Shown one piece after another: positions 11,603 to 22,435 of a stretch of DNA of 64,000 bases (position 1 is its first letter; each line of letters opens with the position of its first letter). A program made the translations under genes and the position numbers. This DNA comes from Bidens hawaiensis (Eukaryota > Streptophyta > Magnoliopsida > Asterales > Asteraceae). The notes beneath the pieces were generated by a model. It was not told the origin of the DNA. It saw only the letters and a list, made by a program, of their open reading frames with translations, and did not search any database. The stretch lies in NCBI GenBank assembly GCA_021521415.1, contig JAIQDT010007350.1:44953-108952 (forward strand), read 5' to 3'.

Positions 11603-12083
11603 ATCATCTTCTGCATGAAACTAGATACGATATTAGGTTCTTCAAGCCACAGGTGCCGAAACGTAAGCGTATTGACGAGATTGATCCTCGCACCGGCTGG
11701 AGAAAGTTAGTATTGGAGGTCAAGCCGCCAAAGACAATGAAGAGGGCACCAATGAAGATCTTCCCTCAGAGTCTATTCACCACGTTCAACTGATGGTATT
11801 ATGTTAACAGGACGGGTGAAGCGGATATTGTATTGGATACTGGGTCAAACACGAGGTTTATCCGTGTTATTGATCCGATGTGGCTCGTTCACTTATCGGA
11901 GTCTATATAATGACGCATTATTCTACAATCAGATCCGATTTGCTAACGTAAGTGACTACGATATGGCGATGCAGTTTCAGAGCGTTGTTCTTGTTTGTTA
12001 TGCATTCAAGATCCACAGTTGCAATGACTAGAATACCAAGATGTTCCAGCGTTAAAGTATAAAGAGCTCGAGATGAGTGGGAG
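11603..12083 (+). pseudogene. C-terminal remnant of copia third ORF (element D)
   Basis: Collinear with the end of C's third ORF (53805-54285). Shared pieces include F-K-P-Q-V-P, D-E-I-D-P-R-T-G-W-R-K, K-R-A-P-M-K, F-P-Q-S-L-F-T-T-F and R-V-I-D-P-M-W-L. Several stops and at least one indel break it after 11790. It ends at a purine tract (gatgagtgggag, 12072-12083) directly before the LTR. Confidence 0.75.
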
Positions 12084-12085
12084 TT

Positions 12086-12545
12086 TGTTGATGCATGGTT
12101 TGAGTGTCTCGGTATTTATCCATTATTATATTAGGTTTTAATAATGTAAGGGCATTTTGGTAAAAAGCCCATTCACTCCATTACGAGACCATTCGTTACC
12201 TCGTAGCGATTATGTCATATTTGTTCTAATGTAAGTCACATTCGTTAACATAGATTAACGAATGGGACATACGAATGTGGGGCCATTCGTATTATAATGT
12301 ATAACGAATGTGTTAAGACATTCGTCTTATGATTAATGTAACGAATGACACCGTACGTTAAGGTATTAACTTAACGAATGGATCATCCCTATATATACTC
12401 TATTTTATGTTAATGTAAACAAGTCTTTTGAGAAATAGTTTGTGCACTGTTACTCTGTCCATTTGCTCTCACAAAACATACACAAACACACAGTAAAGTA
12501 ATCACTCGTTCTAATCGTATTAACACAATGAACTGCACGACGTTG
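12086..12545 (+). repeat. 3' LTR of copia relic D
   Basis: Starts tgttgatgcatgg and parallels the C LTR (40409-40905) along its length: the cluster of attcgt/acgaat words (about 12195-12385), the TATA box ctatatatact (12389-12399) and the ctaatcgtatt block near the end. The last about 50 bases differ from C, so the right limit is uncertain by about 30 bases. Confidence 0.75.
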
Positions 12546-12888
12546 TTAGAGCATAATGTCTATTGCTAGGGTCTTAGAGGTGTTAGATATGATTGTATAG
12601 AGCTTAAAATGTCAAAGGTATGAATTGTAGTCAACGCATAAGTCAAGTACCGCATAAGTTATGCGGCGCATAACTTATGCGCCGTATATCTTATACGGGC
12701 TTGATGCTTTACATGTTGTTTCATATAAATAGGGGACTTATGCATTGATATGTAGACTTTTGGTCAATGTTAGAGAGAGAGAGTAGAGAGAGAAAGTTGC
12801 CAAAGAGTCATATCAAGTAATCTTTCAAGTTATCAATGAATATGTACTTAATGTTTACTTGTTTGTGTTCATTCTTAATGGATTCCAC
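12546..12888 (+). repeat. 5' LTR of B, left part
   Basis: Begins near a tgttagagcataatg word (alternative start tgttagatatg at 12571). It contains palindromic words around 12640-12705 (cgcataagt, acttatgcg, cgtatatcttatacg), a TATA box tataaat at 12724 and a GA-rich stretch (12770-12800). It stops at 12888 where G begins. It resumes at 28774. The start is approximate because B's other LTR is not in the window. Confidence 0.7.
12884..12888. repeat. Target-site duplication of G, left (tccac)
   Basis: tccac here and at 28769-28773 flank G exactly, between its terminal tgtcacacc and atgtcaca. Confidence 0.9.
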
Positions 12889-12988
12889 TGTCACACCCCG
12901 ACTAGCACAATGCGGAAGCGTAAAACGGGAATGTAACAGACACCTCTGGTATCAACACATTGTTTATAAAGAAACATCACAAACTAAT
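12889..12988 (-). repeat. 3' LTR of G, terminal 100 bp
   Basis: Matches 25707-25806 almost base for base, then is interrupted at 12988/12989 by insertion I. The rest of this LTR resumes at 16976. Confidence 0.92.
12984..12988. repeat. Target-site duplication of I, left (ctaat)
   Basis: ctaat here and at 16976-16980 flank I. The uninterrupted copy in the other LTR (acaaactaatttataat, about 25797-25813) has the word once. Confidence 0.88.
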
Positions 12989-13458
12989 TATAAGACCCCG
13001 AATCCCGGGAATCCTACAGTTGGTAATCACATCCATAATTTCACAAAAATTTAAAACCCAACAATACTTTGTATTTAAAACAAGTTCAGAGTAAATAACA
13101 GTGGAAAAAGTGTAAATATTTAAAAATCCCAAATACGGGTACAAGTGTCTAAAAATCAAATATAAATAAAATATCTGTTTTATTTGAAATCCTCCACCAG
13201 AAATGCCTTCAACCTTCCGAGTAGTCTCCAGCATGTCCAAGCGGTAGCATCCACTTCTTAATCTGAAAGTCAATCTAACATACATACAAAGTCAGCTTGA
13301 GCTGAGTGAGTTCAAGTTTTCATAAACGACATTCATTAAAAATTTAAATTCCGTAAGTATGAAATATAGTGGAAAATCATGAGACCATAAAATCATAAAT
13401 AGCCTTTCTTAACCAAATCATAAGTGAATAAAACATTAAACATTTTTTCACATAGCAC

Positions 13459-13812
13459 GGGCCTCCTCACCCCGGGTCTTCCCCGAGTAATATATTTGAC
13501 CCGGCCGCGGTTTAACAAAACCGTTAAAATCATGCAACACGAGCCTCCTCACCCCGGGTTATCCCCAAGTAATATATTTGACTCGGTCACAGTTTAATAA
13601 AACAAAATCACGCAACACGAGCATCCTCACCCCGGGTCATCCCCAAGTAATATATTTGACTCGGTCGCGGTTTAACATCCAAACACGTGATACGGGCCTC
13701 CTCACCCCGGGTCTTCCCCGAGTAATATATTTGACCCAACCACGGTTCATAATACGGCGGGCCTCCTCACCCCGGGTCTTCCCCAAGTAATATATTTGAC
13801 CAAGCAGCGTCA
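13459..13812. repeat. Tandem array in I, five units of about 66-82 bp
   Basis: Each unit starts cctcctcaccccgggt and continues with ccccnagtaatatatttgac, at about 13461, 13543, 13621, 13697 and 13763. Units vary mainly in the linker (cggccgcggtttaac and variants). The smaa-sized core ccccgggt is invariant in all five. Confidence 0.85.
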
Positions 13813-13814
13813 AT

Positions 13815-14125
13815 AATAACATTCAGGGCCGAGAAAACGTACAACCAAAACACGTAACATTCAGCGCATGCAAACACAAAGTAGGCATACGCAACATTCA
13901 GTAGTCGAGACGATTACAAACATTCAGGGTCGAGAAACGTACAACCCAAACACGTAACATTCGGTGCATGCAACACAAGGTAGGCATGCGCAACATTCAG
14001 TAGTCGAGACGACTACAAACATTCAGGGTCGAGCAAACGTACAACCCAAACACGTAACATTCGGCGCATGCAACACAAGGTAGGCATACCCAACATTCAG
14101 TAGTCGAGACGACTACAACATTCGC
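13815..14125. repeat. Tandem array in I, three units of about 100 bp
   Basis: Each unit has cattcaggg(t/c)cgag, acgtacaac, aaacacgtaacattc, gcatgcaa, aggcat and cagtagtcgagacg, beginning near 13821, 13919 and 14019. Two shorter diverged copies of the cagggtcgag..cacgtaacatc part recur at about 14502-14600. Confidence 0.85.
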
Positions 14126-14179
14126 CAAATATTGGCCATTCTAAATATATATAAATATATATATACATACATATTCTAT

Positions 14180-14400
14180 AACATTCCAAGAGTTTAAATA
14201 TCAAAACGGGATTATAAAACATTCCAAGAGTTTAAATATAAAAACGAGATTATAAGACATTCCAAGAGTTTAAATATAAAAATGGGATTATAAAACATTC
14301 CAAGAGTTTAAATATAAAAACGGGATTTTAAAACATTCCTAGAGTTTAATTATAAAAACGGGATTATAAAACATTCCAAGAGTCTAAAATATAATACGGG
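14180..14400. repeat. Tandem array in I, six units of about 36 bp
   Basis: Units read ataaaacattccaagagttt then aaatataaaaacgggatt with few changes. The array ends in a degenerate copy near 14400. Confidence 0.85.
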
Positions 14401-14774
14401 ATACGAACAGTTAGGCCATCATCAACACTAAGTATTCATACTTAGACATCTATATACATCCATATATTTATATCTCTATAAATATCATCCAAATAATAAC
14501 ATCAGGGTCGAGCACACGTACAACCTAAACACGTAACATCTCATCCAAGTAATAACATCAGGGTCGAGCACACGTACAACCCAAACACGTAACATCAGTA
14601 CATGCAAACACAAAGTAGGCATACACACATCAGTAAGCCTACATTCATCATTCTTAGTCACTAGGAACTAAATATCATTACACAATCGTAGGCTATAAGG
14701 TAACACATCCTCATACGTACATACATACCTCCATATACACATACATATATAATCCTACATACATATATGTATAC

Positions 14775-14785
<11 letters not shown>

Positions 14786-14820
<35 letters not shown>
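14786..14820. repeat. (TA)n microsatellite in I
   Basis: An uninterrupted run of about 17 TA dinucleotides, preceded by shorter acatatat blocks. Confidence 0.9.
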
Positions 14821-14822
<2 letters not shown>

Positions 14823-15239
14823 TCCCATACGGGAACTAAGTAGATAGGTCTACTCATATTCAATTACTACCAAGTCTACTAACGTCCTCGAGTCTAGACC
14901 ATCAATAGTGTATGTAACCATAAGGACACAAGACCATGAACGAGTCTAAAATATCCTAAGGCATATAAAATAATTCAAATATAGCTTTCAAAATGCACCA
15001 TCACGAGTGGGACCATGTAAAACTATTCAAATCATTGTAACGAGTATAATCATTTAATATTGTATTTCGGTGTGTATGCTAGCCCAAAACGTAAAAGAGT
15101 AAAAAGGGCATCATGAACTCACCTGAATCAATCGAACACCTGCAACGAGCTGGGAAATCCCTAAGTGCACAATCACAAGCAAGGGCCTGTCAATTATACA
15201 CAACGCGTTACTAAACTAGACCGAAGAACACTCTTGCCT

Positions 15240-15345
15240 AATGGGCCACCCAAGGCCCAACACTTGGCCCAAGGCCCAACAACTTGGCCCAAGGCCCAAC
15301 ACTTGGCCCAAGGTCCAACAACTTGGCCCAAGGCCCAAAGATAGT
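15240..15345. repeat. Short tandem repeat in I (ggcccaa family)
   Basis: About five copies of an 18-21 base unit, aggcccaacaacttggccca, each containing an inverted ttggcc/ggccaa pair. Confidence 0.8.
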
Positions 15346-16975
15346 CAAATCGGGTCGAATGCGCGTGCAATAAACTTTAAAACCATTTATTAACGAACCA
15401 GCCCCGAATGGACCAAATTCCATTTTAAGTCTTTTCATTCATCAAGATTATGTCACCCGAGTTGATTGGGTTGAAGGTTCCTTTTTACAACTCTTACTTT
15501 AACGTTTAAACGAAAATTCGCGCACCGCCGACTCGATTGACGAAGCACTAACCCTAACAGCCCCGTGCATCAAAATATAATTTTCCCACAGCCCTTAAAC
15601 CCCCTAGGGCTGTACAAACTGATTCGGTTGGTCATCTAACCGATTAACGCATCAAACTCAACAATTCTAGACAACCGAACATAACAATCACACTTCAACT
15701 AGTTGATTAACTTAACGAACACCTAAGAACATGATCTTTGAGTATGATATACGGGACATACCTAGGAAGATTGTGGTGCAAAAACTCACTTCAAACATCC
15801 CCGACAAGAACACAATTGAACATCCACCGGTTAAGCCTAAAACGAACTTTTCGATCAATAACGAGTAAAACGTGTAGATTTTAGCATGCGAAGATGCATT
15901 TAATTACATAGGGTAACCTTTGAAATAAATTATTAAATTTTTACCAGACTTTAATAAATGTCTTAGGTTTATAAAAATATTTTTATTATATTTTTCTATT
16001 GGACACAAAAATCATAAAAATTCTTCCAACACAGAAAAATATGTGAAGCTATTTCAGCGCGCAACAAAATGGTTTTATTTTTATAAAATTCATTACCAAA
16101 CCAAAATAAACGATTCCAATTGGGTTTGGTTCCTAACTCAAAACACTAACTTCCAAAAGTGTAACCAACCAATTTGGACTTGTTGAAAAAAGGTTATGAC
16201 GTCGGGAAGACAGACCAGAATCCATCATCCCGCATCAGCTTTGTCACTCGATTTTATAAATTCATAAAAAGTATTCAAATCTCGTCCAAAAATTACGTAT
16301 TATACCTTTCTGGAAACTAGACTCAAAGTAGAACATCATGGAATCGGGAATCGATCAAAAACAGTGGATTAACATCGCGTTACAGACCCTACAATAAACA
16401 TATACGAATCTGTCAGCAAGCTGTTATCATCAAAACTCAATCTTAACGACCAATAAACGCGTTAATATGATCAATTAAGGTGTAAAAGACATGGGGAATC
16501 ATAAAACCGACCTTGAATTGAAGTTTGGCAATTGGAATTGGCTACAAAAAAAAAACGAGTCCCCATGGACTGCTCTCTACTCCGATCGGCCAAGGAAGAG
16601 GGAGGCTAGGGTTTTTTTTGATGTTATGATAAAATAGTTACACTCTAGCCCTTCAAACTTGTACAATGTAATAACTTCGATGAAAGGTTAAATAATTTAA
16701 CTTACGAGAATGACAAGGAGGTCCCTGAAGAATGCCAACTCAATCCCGAAAGATAAACAAACTCTACAAATGTCTCATGCCGATAAACGAAAATGTCGGT
16801 TGCTACATACTAATCTAACGCTTTAAGTCATAAGAGGCGATGTTTTGAGAAAAAGGATGGATAGACAGACTTTTAAAATGTATTACAAGGCTCTAAATTA
16901 GAAAGATGAAGCCCTGGCTTTTTGACCAACATTTGTAAACGATCGAGCCGATTAACGAAATTTACGGGCGTTACA

Positions 16976-19348
16976 CTAATTTACAATATATTACAATATT
17001 GTTCTATCATTGTTTTACAGACTAGGCGATACAAACAAAACTAGTTCGTTAACCATATGGTCTTACTACTAACGCCCTTGCTTCTATTCACATAGCATCA
17101 ACCACACATCTTGGGCAAGTAACAGATCACCAAATCATTCCGATTTAGGTACACCTGAAAAGTAGTTTAAAACGGGTCAACTACTAGAGTTGGTGAGTTT
17201 CACGAGTTTCAAGAAAACAGTATTGAGTATTCACAAGTTAACACTTGTAATCATGAAATAAGTATGTATGTATGTAAATGATGTAATTATGCTAAGCTAC
17301 AGCGAAGCCTTGACTGTATGTGCTGCGTGCATCCATTTCCCACGCTCAATCAACCACTGTGGCCCCTTTCCGCCCATAACATGCCCCAAGTAGCTATGTC
17401 TAACACTACATAAGCGTGTTGTATAATTATGGTCATGTGCAAACGGGGTAAAGTCTCAGCAATACATGCCGGCTCCGTTTGGGTTTGTCAAACCAATAGT
17501 ACTATTCACAAGCCACCGGCTCGAAGTTAATCACTGTGTTAGTGGGAACTTTCGTGTGTTAGCACTTAGATAATTCACATCAATACATGTTTCAGGTATG
17601 TATATGTAATCAAACATGCTTTTCATCCCAAAAGTTCGTAAAACTGTTTAAAGAGTGGGGTCATGAAACTCACAGTTCGTGGTTTGTTTGGTCTACTATC
17701 AGTAGTTCCTATAATCAATACTATAATAATATTAATATTTTAATATTATTATAATCTCAATTCTAAACTGGGCTGTATAACTAATCTGAGTGTAGCTGGA
17801 ATGCCCAGAAAGTGGCAATAGGCTTAGGTTGTGATGTTGTTCAATGTCTAATACTTAAAACTGAACCTGGCTCAGATTCCGTTTACCCGGGCGGGCCAAG
17901 TTGTTCGTTTACGCGTTCAGAAAATAGTTATGGGAAAATAAGCTTGGGTAAATGTATTGGTTAATAAAATGATTAAGTTATAAAGAAGGATCACATACTG
18001 GGGTCCTGGATTAGCCACGGGGCCCGTTTCCGTTTATTCAGTTTGATTTGAGAAGAAACGCGCACAATCCACCCGGATTGTCCAGGTTTCTCATAGAAAA
18101 GTTCGGTAATAAATTCCCCAAATATTCGGTAATAAATTCACCAAATATTCTCGGATGGTCGAAAAATTACCAAATTTAAACAGGGACTCAATGAAATGGT
18201 CCCTGATATCTTTGCAAAATTTCAACGCCTAATAATATGCACATTAGAACCTTAACCTAAACAGCCCGTAAGCGAGTGTTTCGGCATTACCTTAGTGGTT
18301 TTGGTTCGTTTCCGCCTTTCTAATCAACTTTTCAAGCTCTTGTGCTCCTATGTAGGCTAGGTACAGGTCCTATATCACAAACCAAGCAGGTTTCCTCAAT
18401 AGAACAGCCCTTTAACTTAGGGTTTCGGGTAGTGCACAAAAACGAAATTTTGAACCGTAAAAACGCCGTATCAACCCTTTAATCCGTGTTTATGGCCAAA
18501 AAAATTATCAAAACAGGTTCCTTACCATGTTTATGATCAAAACATGTTTATGGACCATTTTTAGGATTTTTACATTGCTAGGAATGATTTTTAACAATTA
18601 AGACATTTTTTTATGGAATTAATCAAGGTTAAACAAGTTTAAGCTACTTATTTAAGTTGTTACCTTAGGGTTTTGGAAGATTTCTGGAAAAGTGACTTGC
18701 AGCTGCTTGGACTCCAGTTTTTTATCAAGTGAAATGAATAAAAAGCTTAGGTAACAAGTTTTATAAAAAAAATGGGGGTGGGTTTACTAGGCTGATCGGA
18801 ATTCCTTATGGGCCTTTGGGCTGTTTTGGCCCAATTTTCTATTTCTCAAGCCCAAATACGAAAAGCCCAGTCCAAATTTAGTTCAGGTTCTATTTTTGGC
18901 TCGAAAAACTTATCGGGTGCGTTAAACAGTGCGAAAACGTGTGTTTTTCGGCTAGTTTTGAGTAAAATTATAAAAACATACTATATGTTTGTAAAAATCA
19001 AAAATATTTTCACGGATCGCTTAAAACATTTCAAATAAGTGTTTAGTAAGTCTTTTTCGGCTTATCGGATGATACAATGCTTGGTTTGTAACTATCTTTC
19101 ATGTTTAAATCTATAGCGGGTAGTTAAACAAGCATATTTTCGTTTAACTTGTTTGCTATCAAACTAAGACCATATTTCTAATATTTTAGCTTGTATAGAT
19201 CGTATATCACTTATAGATGGCCCCCCGAGATATCTGGGTCATAACCCGACCCGTTCGATTAATCGTTCGTTTGTTACGCAAAAGGCGTTTATTTGCTTAA
19301 TCGGTAAATACGTACTGAGGTGTACCTTGTTTTGGCTCAAATGTCACA
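16976..19348 (-). repeat. 3' LTR of G, main part
   Basis: Continues the LTR after insertion I and ends atgtcaca at 19348. Compared with the partner LTR, it lacks about 550 bases (partner about 26990-27540): here aaaagttcg runs straight into gtaataaattc near 18105, with a short tandem copy of taataaattcnccaaatattc. It also lacks about 35 bases near 17670. No genes seen; the open frame at 18808-19038 is LTR sequence. Confidence 0.9.
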
Positions 19349-19363
19349 TTCTCCCCCTGTTAG
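19349..19363 (-). other. Polypurine tract of G
   Basis: The minus strand reads taacagggggagaa directly before the 3' LTR, identical in core to the tract of H at 62442. Confidence 0.85.
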
Positions 19364-19399
19364 AAAATTTCGTCCCCAAAATTTGATTATTCAACTTTG

Positions 19400-22126
19400 T
19401 TATTGTTTGGAAACAGGTGCGGGTATTTCTTTTTGAATTCGGATTTCGCTCCCACGTGAATTCGGGTCCCCGTTCTGAGTTTCATCGAACTTTGACTAGA
19501 GAGATTTTGTTGTGTCTTAATTGTTTTATTTTTCCCTCTAATATTTCCACCGGTTCTTCAACGAAATTCAGTTTTTCGTTTATGTTTAAGTCTTTTAATG
19601 GCACGATTTTGGTTTTATCGGTAAGACACTTCTTCAGGTTTGAAACGTGAAAAACATCGTGAATAGAACACAACTCCACAGGAAGTTTCAGTCGGTAAGC
19701 TACCAGACCTATCTTAGAAATGACTTCATATGGCCCAATGTATCGCGGAGCTAGTTTACCGGTTTTTCCGAATCGAATGACGCCTTTCCACGGGGATACT
19801 TTTAGAAAAACTTTGTCGCCTATTTCAAAGGATAACGGCTTTCTACGAACATCAGCGTAGCTTTTCTGTCGATCTCGGGCGATTTTCAATTTGTTTGTGA
19901 TTTTACGGATTTTGTCGGTGGTTTCTTGAATCAAGTCAGATCGTGTAATTTGGGTATCTCCCACCTCAGTCCAGCACAAGGGTGATCTACATTTCCGTCC
20001 GTACAGCGCTTCATATGGTGTCGCTTGAATGCTACTGTGATAGCTATTGTTGTACGAAAATTCAACCAGTGGGAGATGTTGATCCCAATTCCCACCGAAG
20101 TCTAGTACACAAGCGCGAAGCAAATATTCTAAGGTTTGAATGGTTCGCACAGATTGACCGTCGGTTTGGGGATGGTAGGCGGTACTTAGGTCCATTCGGG
20201 TTCCCAAAGCTTTTTGTACGGCTTGCCAAAAACGAGAGGTGAAATGGCTATCACGATTAGAAATAATTGAAACGGGTACGCCGTGTCGGGATACGACTTC
20301 ATTTATGTAAATGTGAGCAAGTTTTTCGGTTGAGTAAGTGGTTCGAATTGGAAGGAAGTGTGCGGATTTTGTTAGTCGGTCAACTATCACCCATATTGCA
20401 TCATTTCCTCGAGAAGTTTTTGGGAGGTGTGTTACAAAATCCATGGTAATTTTTTCCCATTTCCATTGTGGTATTTCCGGTTGGTGCAACATTCCCGAAG
20501 GTTTTTGATATTCAGCCTTAACCCTCGTACAGGTTAAACATTTACTGACGTACGTGGCTATATCTTTTTTCATACCGGGCCACCAATAATACTCCTTCAA
20601 TTCCGTATACATCTTATCTGTTCCAGGGTGAATGGAGTATTTGGACTTATGGGCTTCGTCCATGATCAAGTCACGCAGATTGCTGAAAGTGGGAATCCAA
20701 ACTCGGTTTTTGTAATATAAAATTTCATCGGTTCTTTCTTCAAAATTTCGTTCGGTTCCATGCAAGTTTTCATCTTCCAAGTGATCTCCTTTTAGAGCTT
20801 CGTTTTGAGCAATACGAATTTTTTCGGTGAGACTGGTTTGGACGATCATTCCAAGTGCTCGTACCCGTAGTGGTTTGATCCTGTCTTTTCTGCTCAAAGC
20901 ATCTGCTAATATATTAGCCTTGCCCGGATGGTATCGAATCTCACAGTCATAATCGTTCAACAATTCTACCCATCTCCTCTGCCTCATATTTAGTTCTTTC
21001 TGGTCGAAAATATGCTGTAGGCTCTTGTGGTCGGTGTATACTGTACATTTGGTGCCATACAAATAGTGCCTCCAGATCTTAAGTGCGAAAATAACCGCGC
21101 CCAGTTCCAAATCATGAGTGGTATAATTCTTCTTGTGCACCTTTAACTGTCGAGAAGCGTATGCTATGACTTTGTTTCTTTGCATAAGTACGCACCCTAA
21201 ACCTTTCCGGGACGCGTCGCAATAAACTACCAGATCATCAGTTCCCTCTAGAAGACTCAGTATCGGGGCTTGGCATAGTTTCTGTTTCAGCAATTGAAAA
21301 ACCGCTTCTTGTTCTTCTCCCCAGAAATAAGCACGATCTTTTTGAGTCAAAAGAGTTAGAGGTTGGGCTATGCTGAAAAAATTAGCAATAAAGCGTCGGT
21401 AATACCCAGCTATACCTAAAAATTGGTGGATTTCTTTCGGTGACTTTGGAGCTTGCCAATTTTTGATGGCTTCAATCTTACTCGGGTCTACATGTATACC
21501 GTGTCGGTTAACAACGTGCCCTAGAAATTGTACCTCTTGTAACCAAAATTCACACTTTGATAATTTGGCATACAACTTTTCCTGCATCAACAGATCCAAG
21601 ATAGTTCGTAAATGTTGCTCGTGTTCCTCCTTGGTTTTCGAATATATCAAAATGTCATCAATAAACACGATAACAAATTTTTCGAGATACGGTTTACAAA
21701 CTCGATTCATAAGATCCATGAAAACTACGGGAGCATTAGTCAGTCCAAACGGCATAACTAAGAATTCGTAGTGGTCATAACGAGTTCGGAACGCCATTTT
21801 AGACACGTCTTCCTTTTGGATTTTAACTTGATGGTAACCGGATCGAAGGTCAATTTTTGAGAAATAGTTTGCCCCCTGGAGTTGGTCAAACAAGTCATCT
21901 ATTTGTGGAAGAGGGTATCGGTTCTTGATGGTAACTTTGTTTAATTCCCGGTAATCGATGCACATTCTAAAACTTCCATCTTTCTTCTTTACGAACAATA
22001 CCGGTGCTCCCCAAGGAGAATAACTAGGACGAATGAAACCCTTATCTAACAATTCCTGTAACGGGTTGGATATTTCTTGCATTTCAAAGGGTGCCAATTG
22101 GTAAGGTACCTAGGGGCTGATCTTGG
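19400..22126 (-). pseudogene. G pol: RT, RNase H, integrase and chromodomain-type tail
   Basis: One open frame of 871 codons (22097-19482) plus a tail. RT has [17 protein letters not shown] and the active site F-I-D-D-I-L (residues about 45-150). RNase H has Y-C-D-A-S, T-T-H-D-L-E-L and Y-T-D-H-K-S-L. The integrase has an H-H-C-C finger ending C-L-T-C. In its core the expected second Asp is changed (I-I-S-N-R-D-S) and the Glu of G-Q-S-E-R is Val (G-Q-S-V-R). A TGA at the end (V-K-V-R-stop) replaces the Trp that starts the last chromodomain segment, so G-P-E-F-T-W-E-R lies beyond the stop. The N-terminal side is joined to the protease by a frameshift near 22100-22130. Confidence 0.92.
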
Positions 22127-22432
22127 AATTAAGTCTATGCAGAATTCAACCTGTCGGTTCGGTGGTAATCTAGGTAGATCATCGGGAAAGACATCGGTGT
22201 ATTCACGTACAACGGGAATCTCTTCTATGCATTTCTCATCAGGGTTCTTTATAGTCACCTTTGCCAAAAATGCCATACAACCTTGGCGTAAACATTTCAA
22301 CACTTTGAGATGAGACAGGAGAGGTAATATCGAACCAGACTTCTCTGCTTGTACTACAATCACCTCACCATTCGAAAAGGGAATTTTAACTGTCTTGTCG
22401 TTACACATAATCTCTGCCTTATTCTTGGTTAA
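22127..22432 (-). pseudogene. G protease-RT linker, after nonsense codon
   Basis: In the same frame as gag-protease, separated by TGA at 22433-22435, where the family has Trp in the G-M-D-W-L block (here S-M-D-stop-L). It contains the E-Y-T-D-V-F-P-D-D-L-P block that precedes RT in gypsy elements. A one-base-type frame change near 22110 then joins it to RT. Confidence 0.85.
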
Positions 22433-22435
22433 TCA

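Larger units (their letters stand above)
11603..12545 (+). mobile_element. Element D: 3' relic of a three-ORF Ty1/copia element
   Basis: The tail of a copia element of the same family as C: the last about 480 bases of its third ORF followed by a 3' LTR. It is cut on the left by Athila element A. The right limit is approximate because LTR similarity fades near 12545, where element B's LTR appears to start. Divergence from C is clearly greater than between C's own LTRs, so D is an older copy. Confidence 0.8.
12989..16975. mobile_element. Insertion I: probable solo LTR of a large Ty3/gypsy element (3,987 bp)
   Basis: Bounded exactly by a 5 bp duplication inside G's LTR. It begins tataagaccccgaatccc (a mutated tg start is likely) and ends acgggcgttaca, both typical of gypsy LTR ends. 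No gag or pol similarity is visible on either strand; small open frames (12977-13285, 13578-13790) are low-complexity or repeat sequence. It is best read as an LTR left by recombination between the two LTRs of a full element. A non-autonomous element is the alternative. It contains several tandem arrays listed below. Confidence 0.72.

Noticed and set aside
13637..13822. CRISPR-like regular repeats in insertion I
   Set aside because: Units are directly tandem, vary in length and have repeat-derived linkers rather than unique spacers; the context is a plant LTR.
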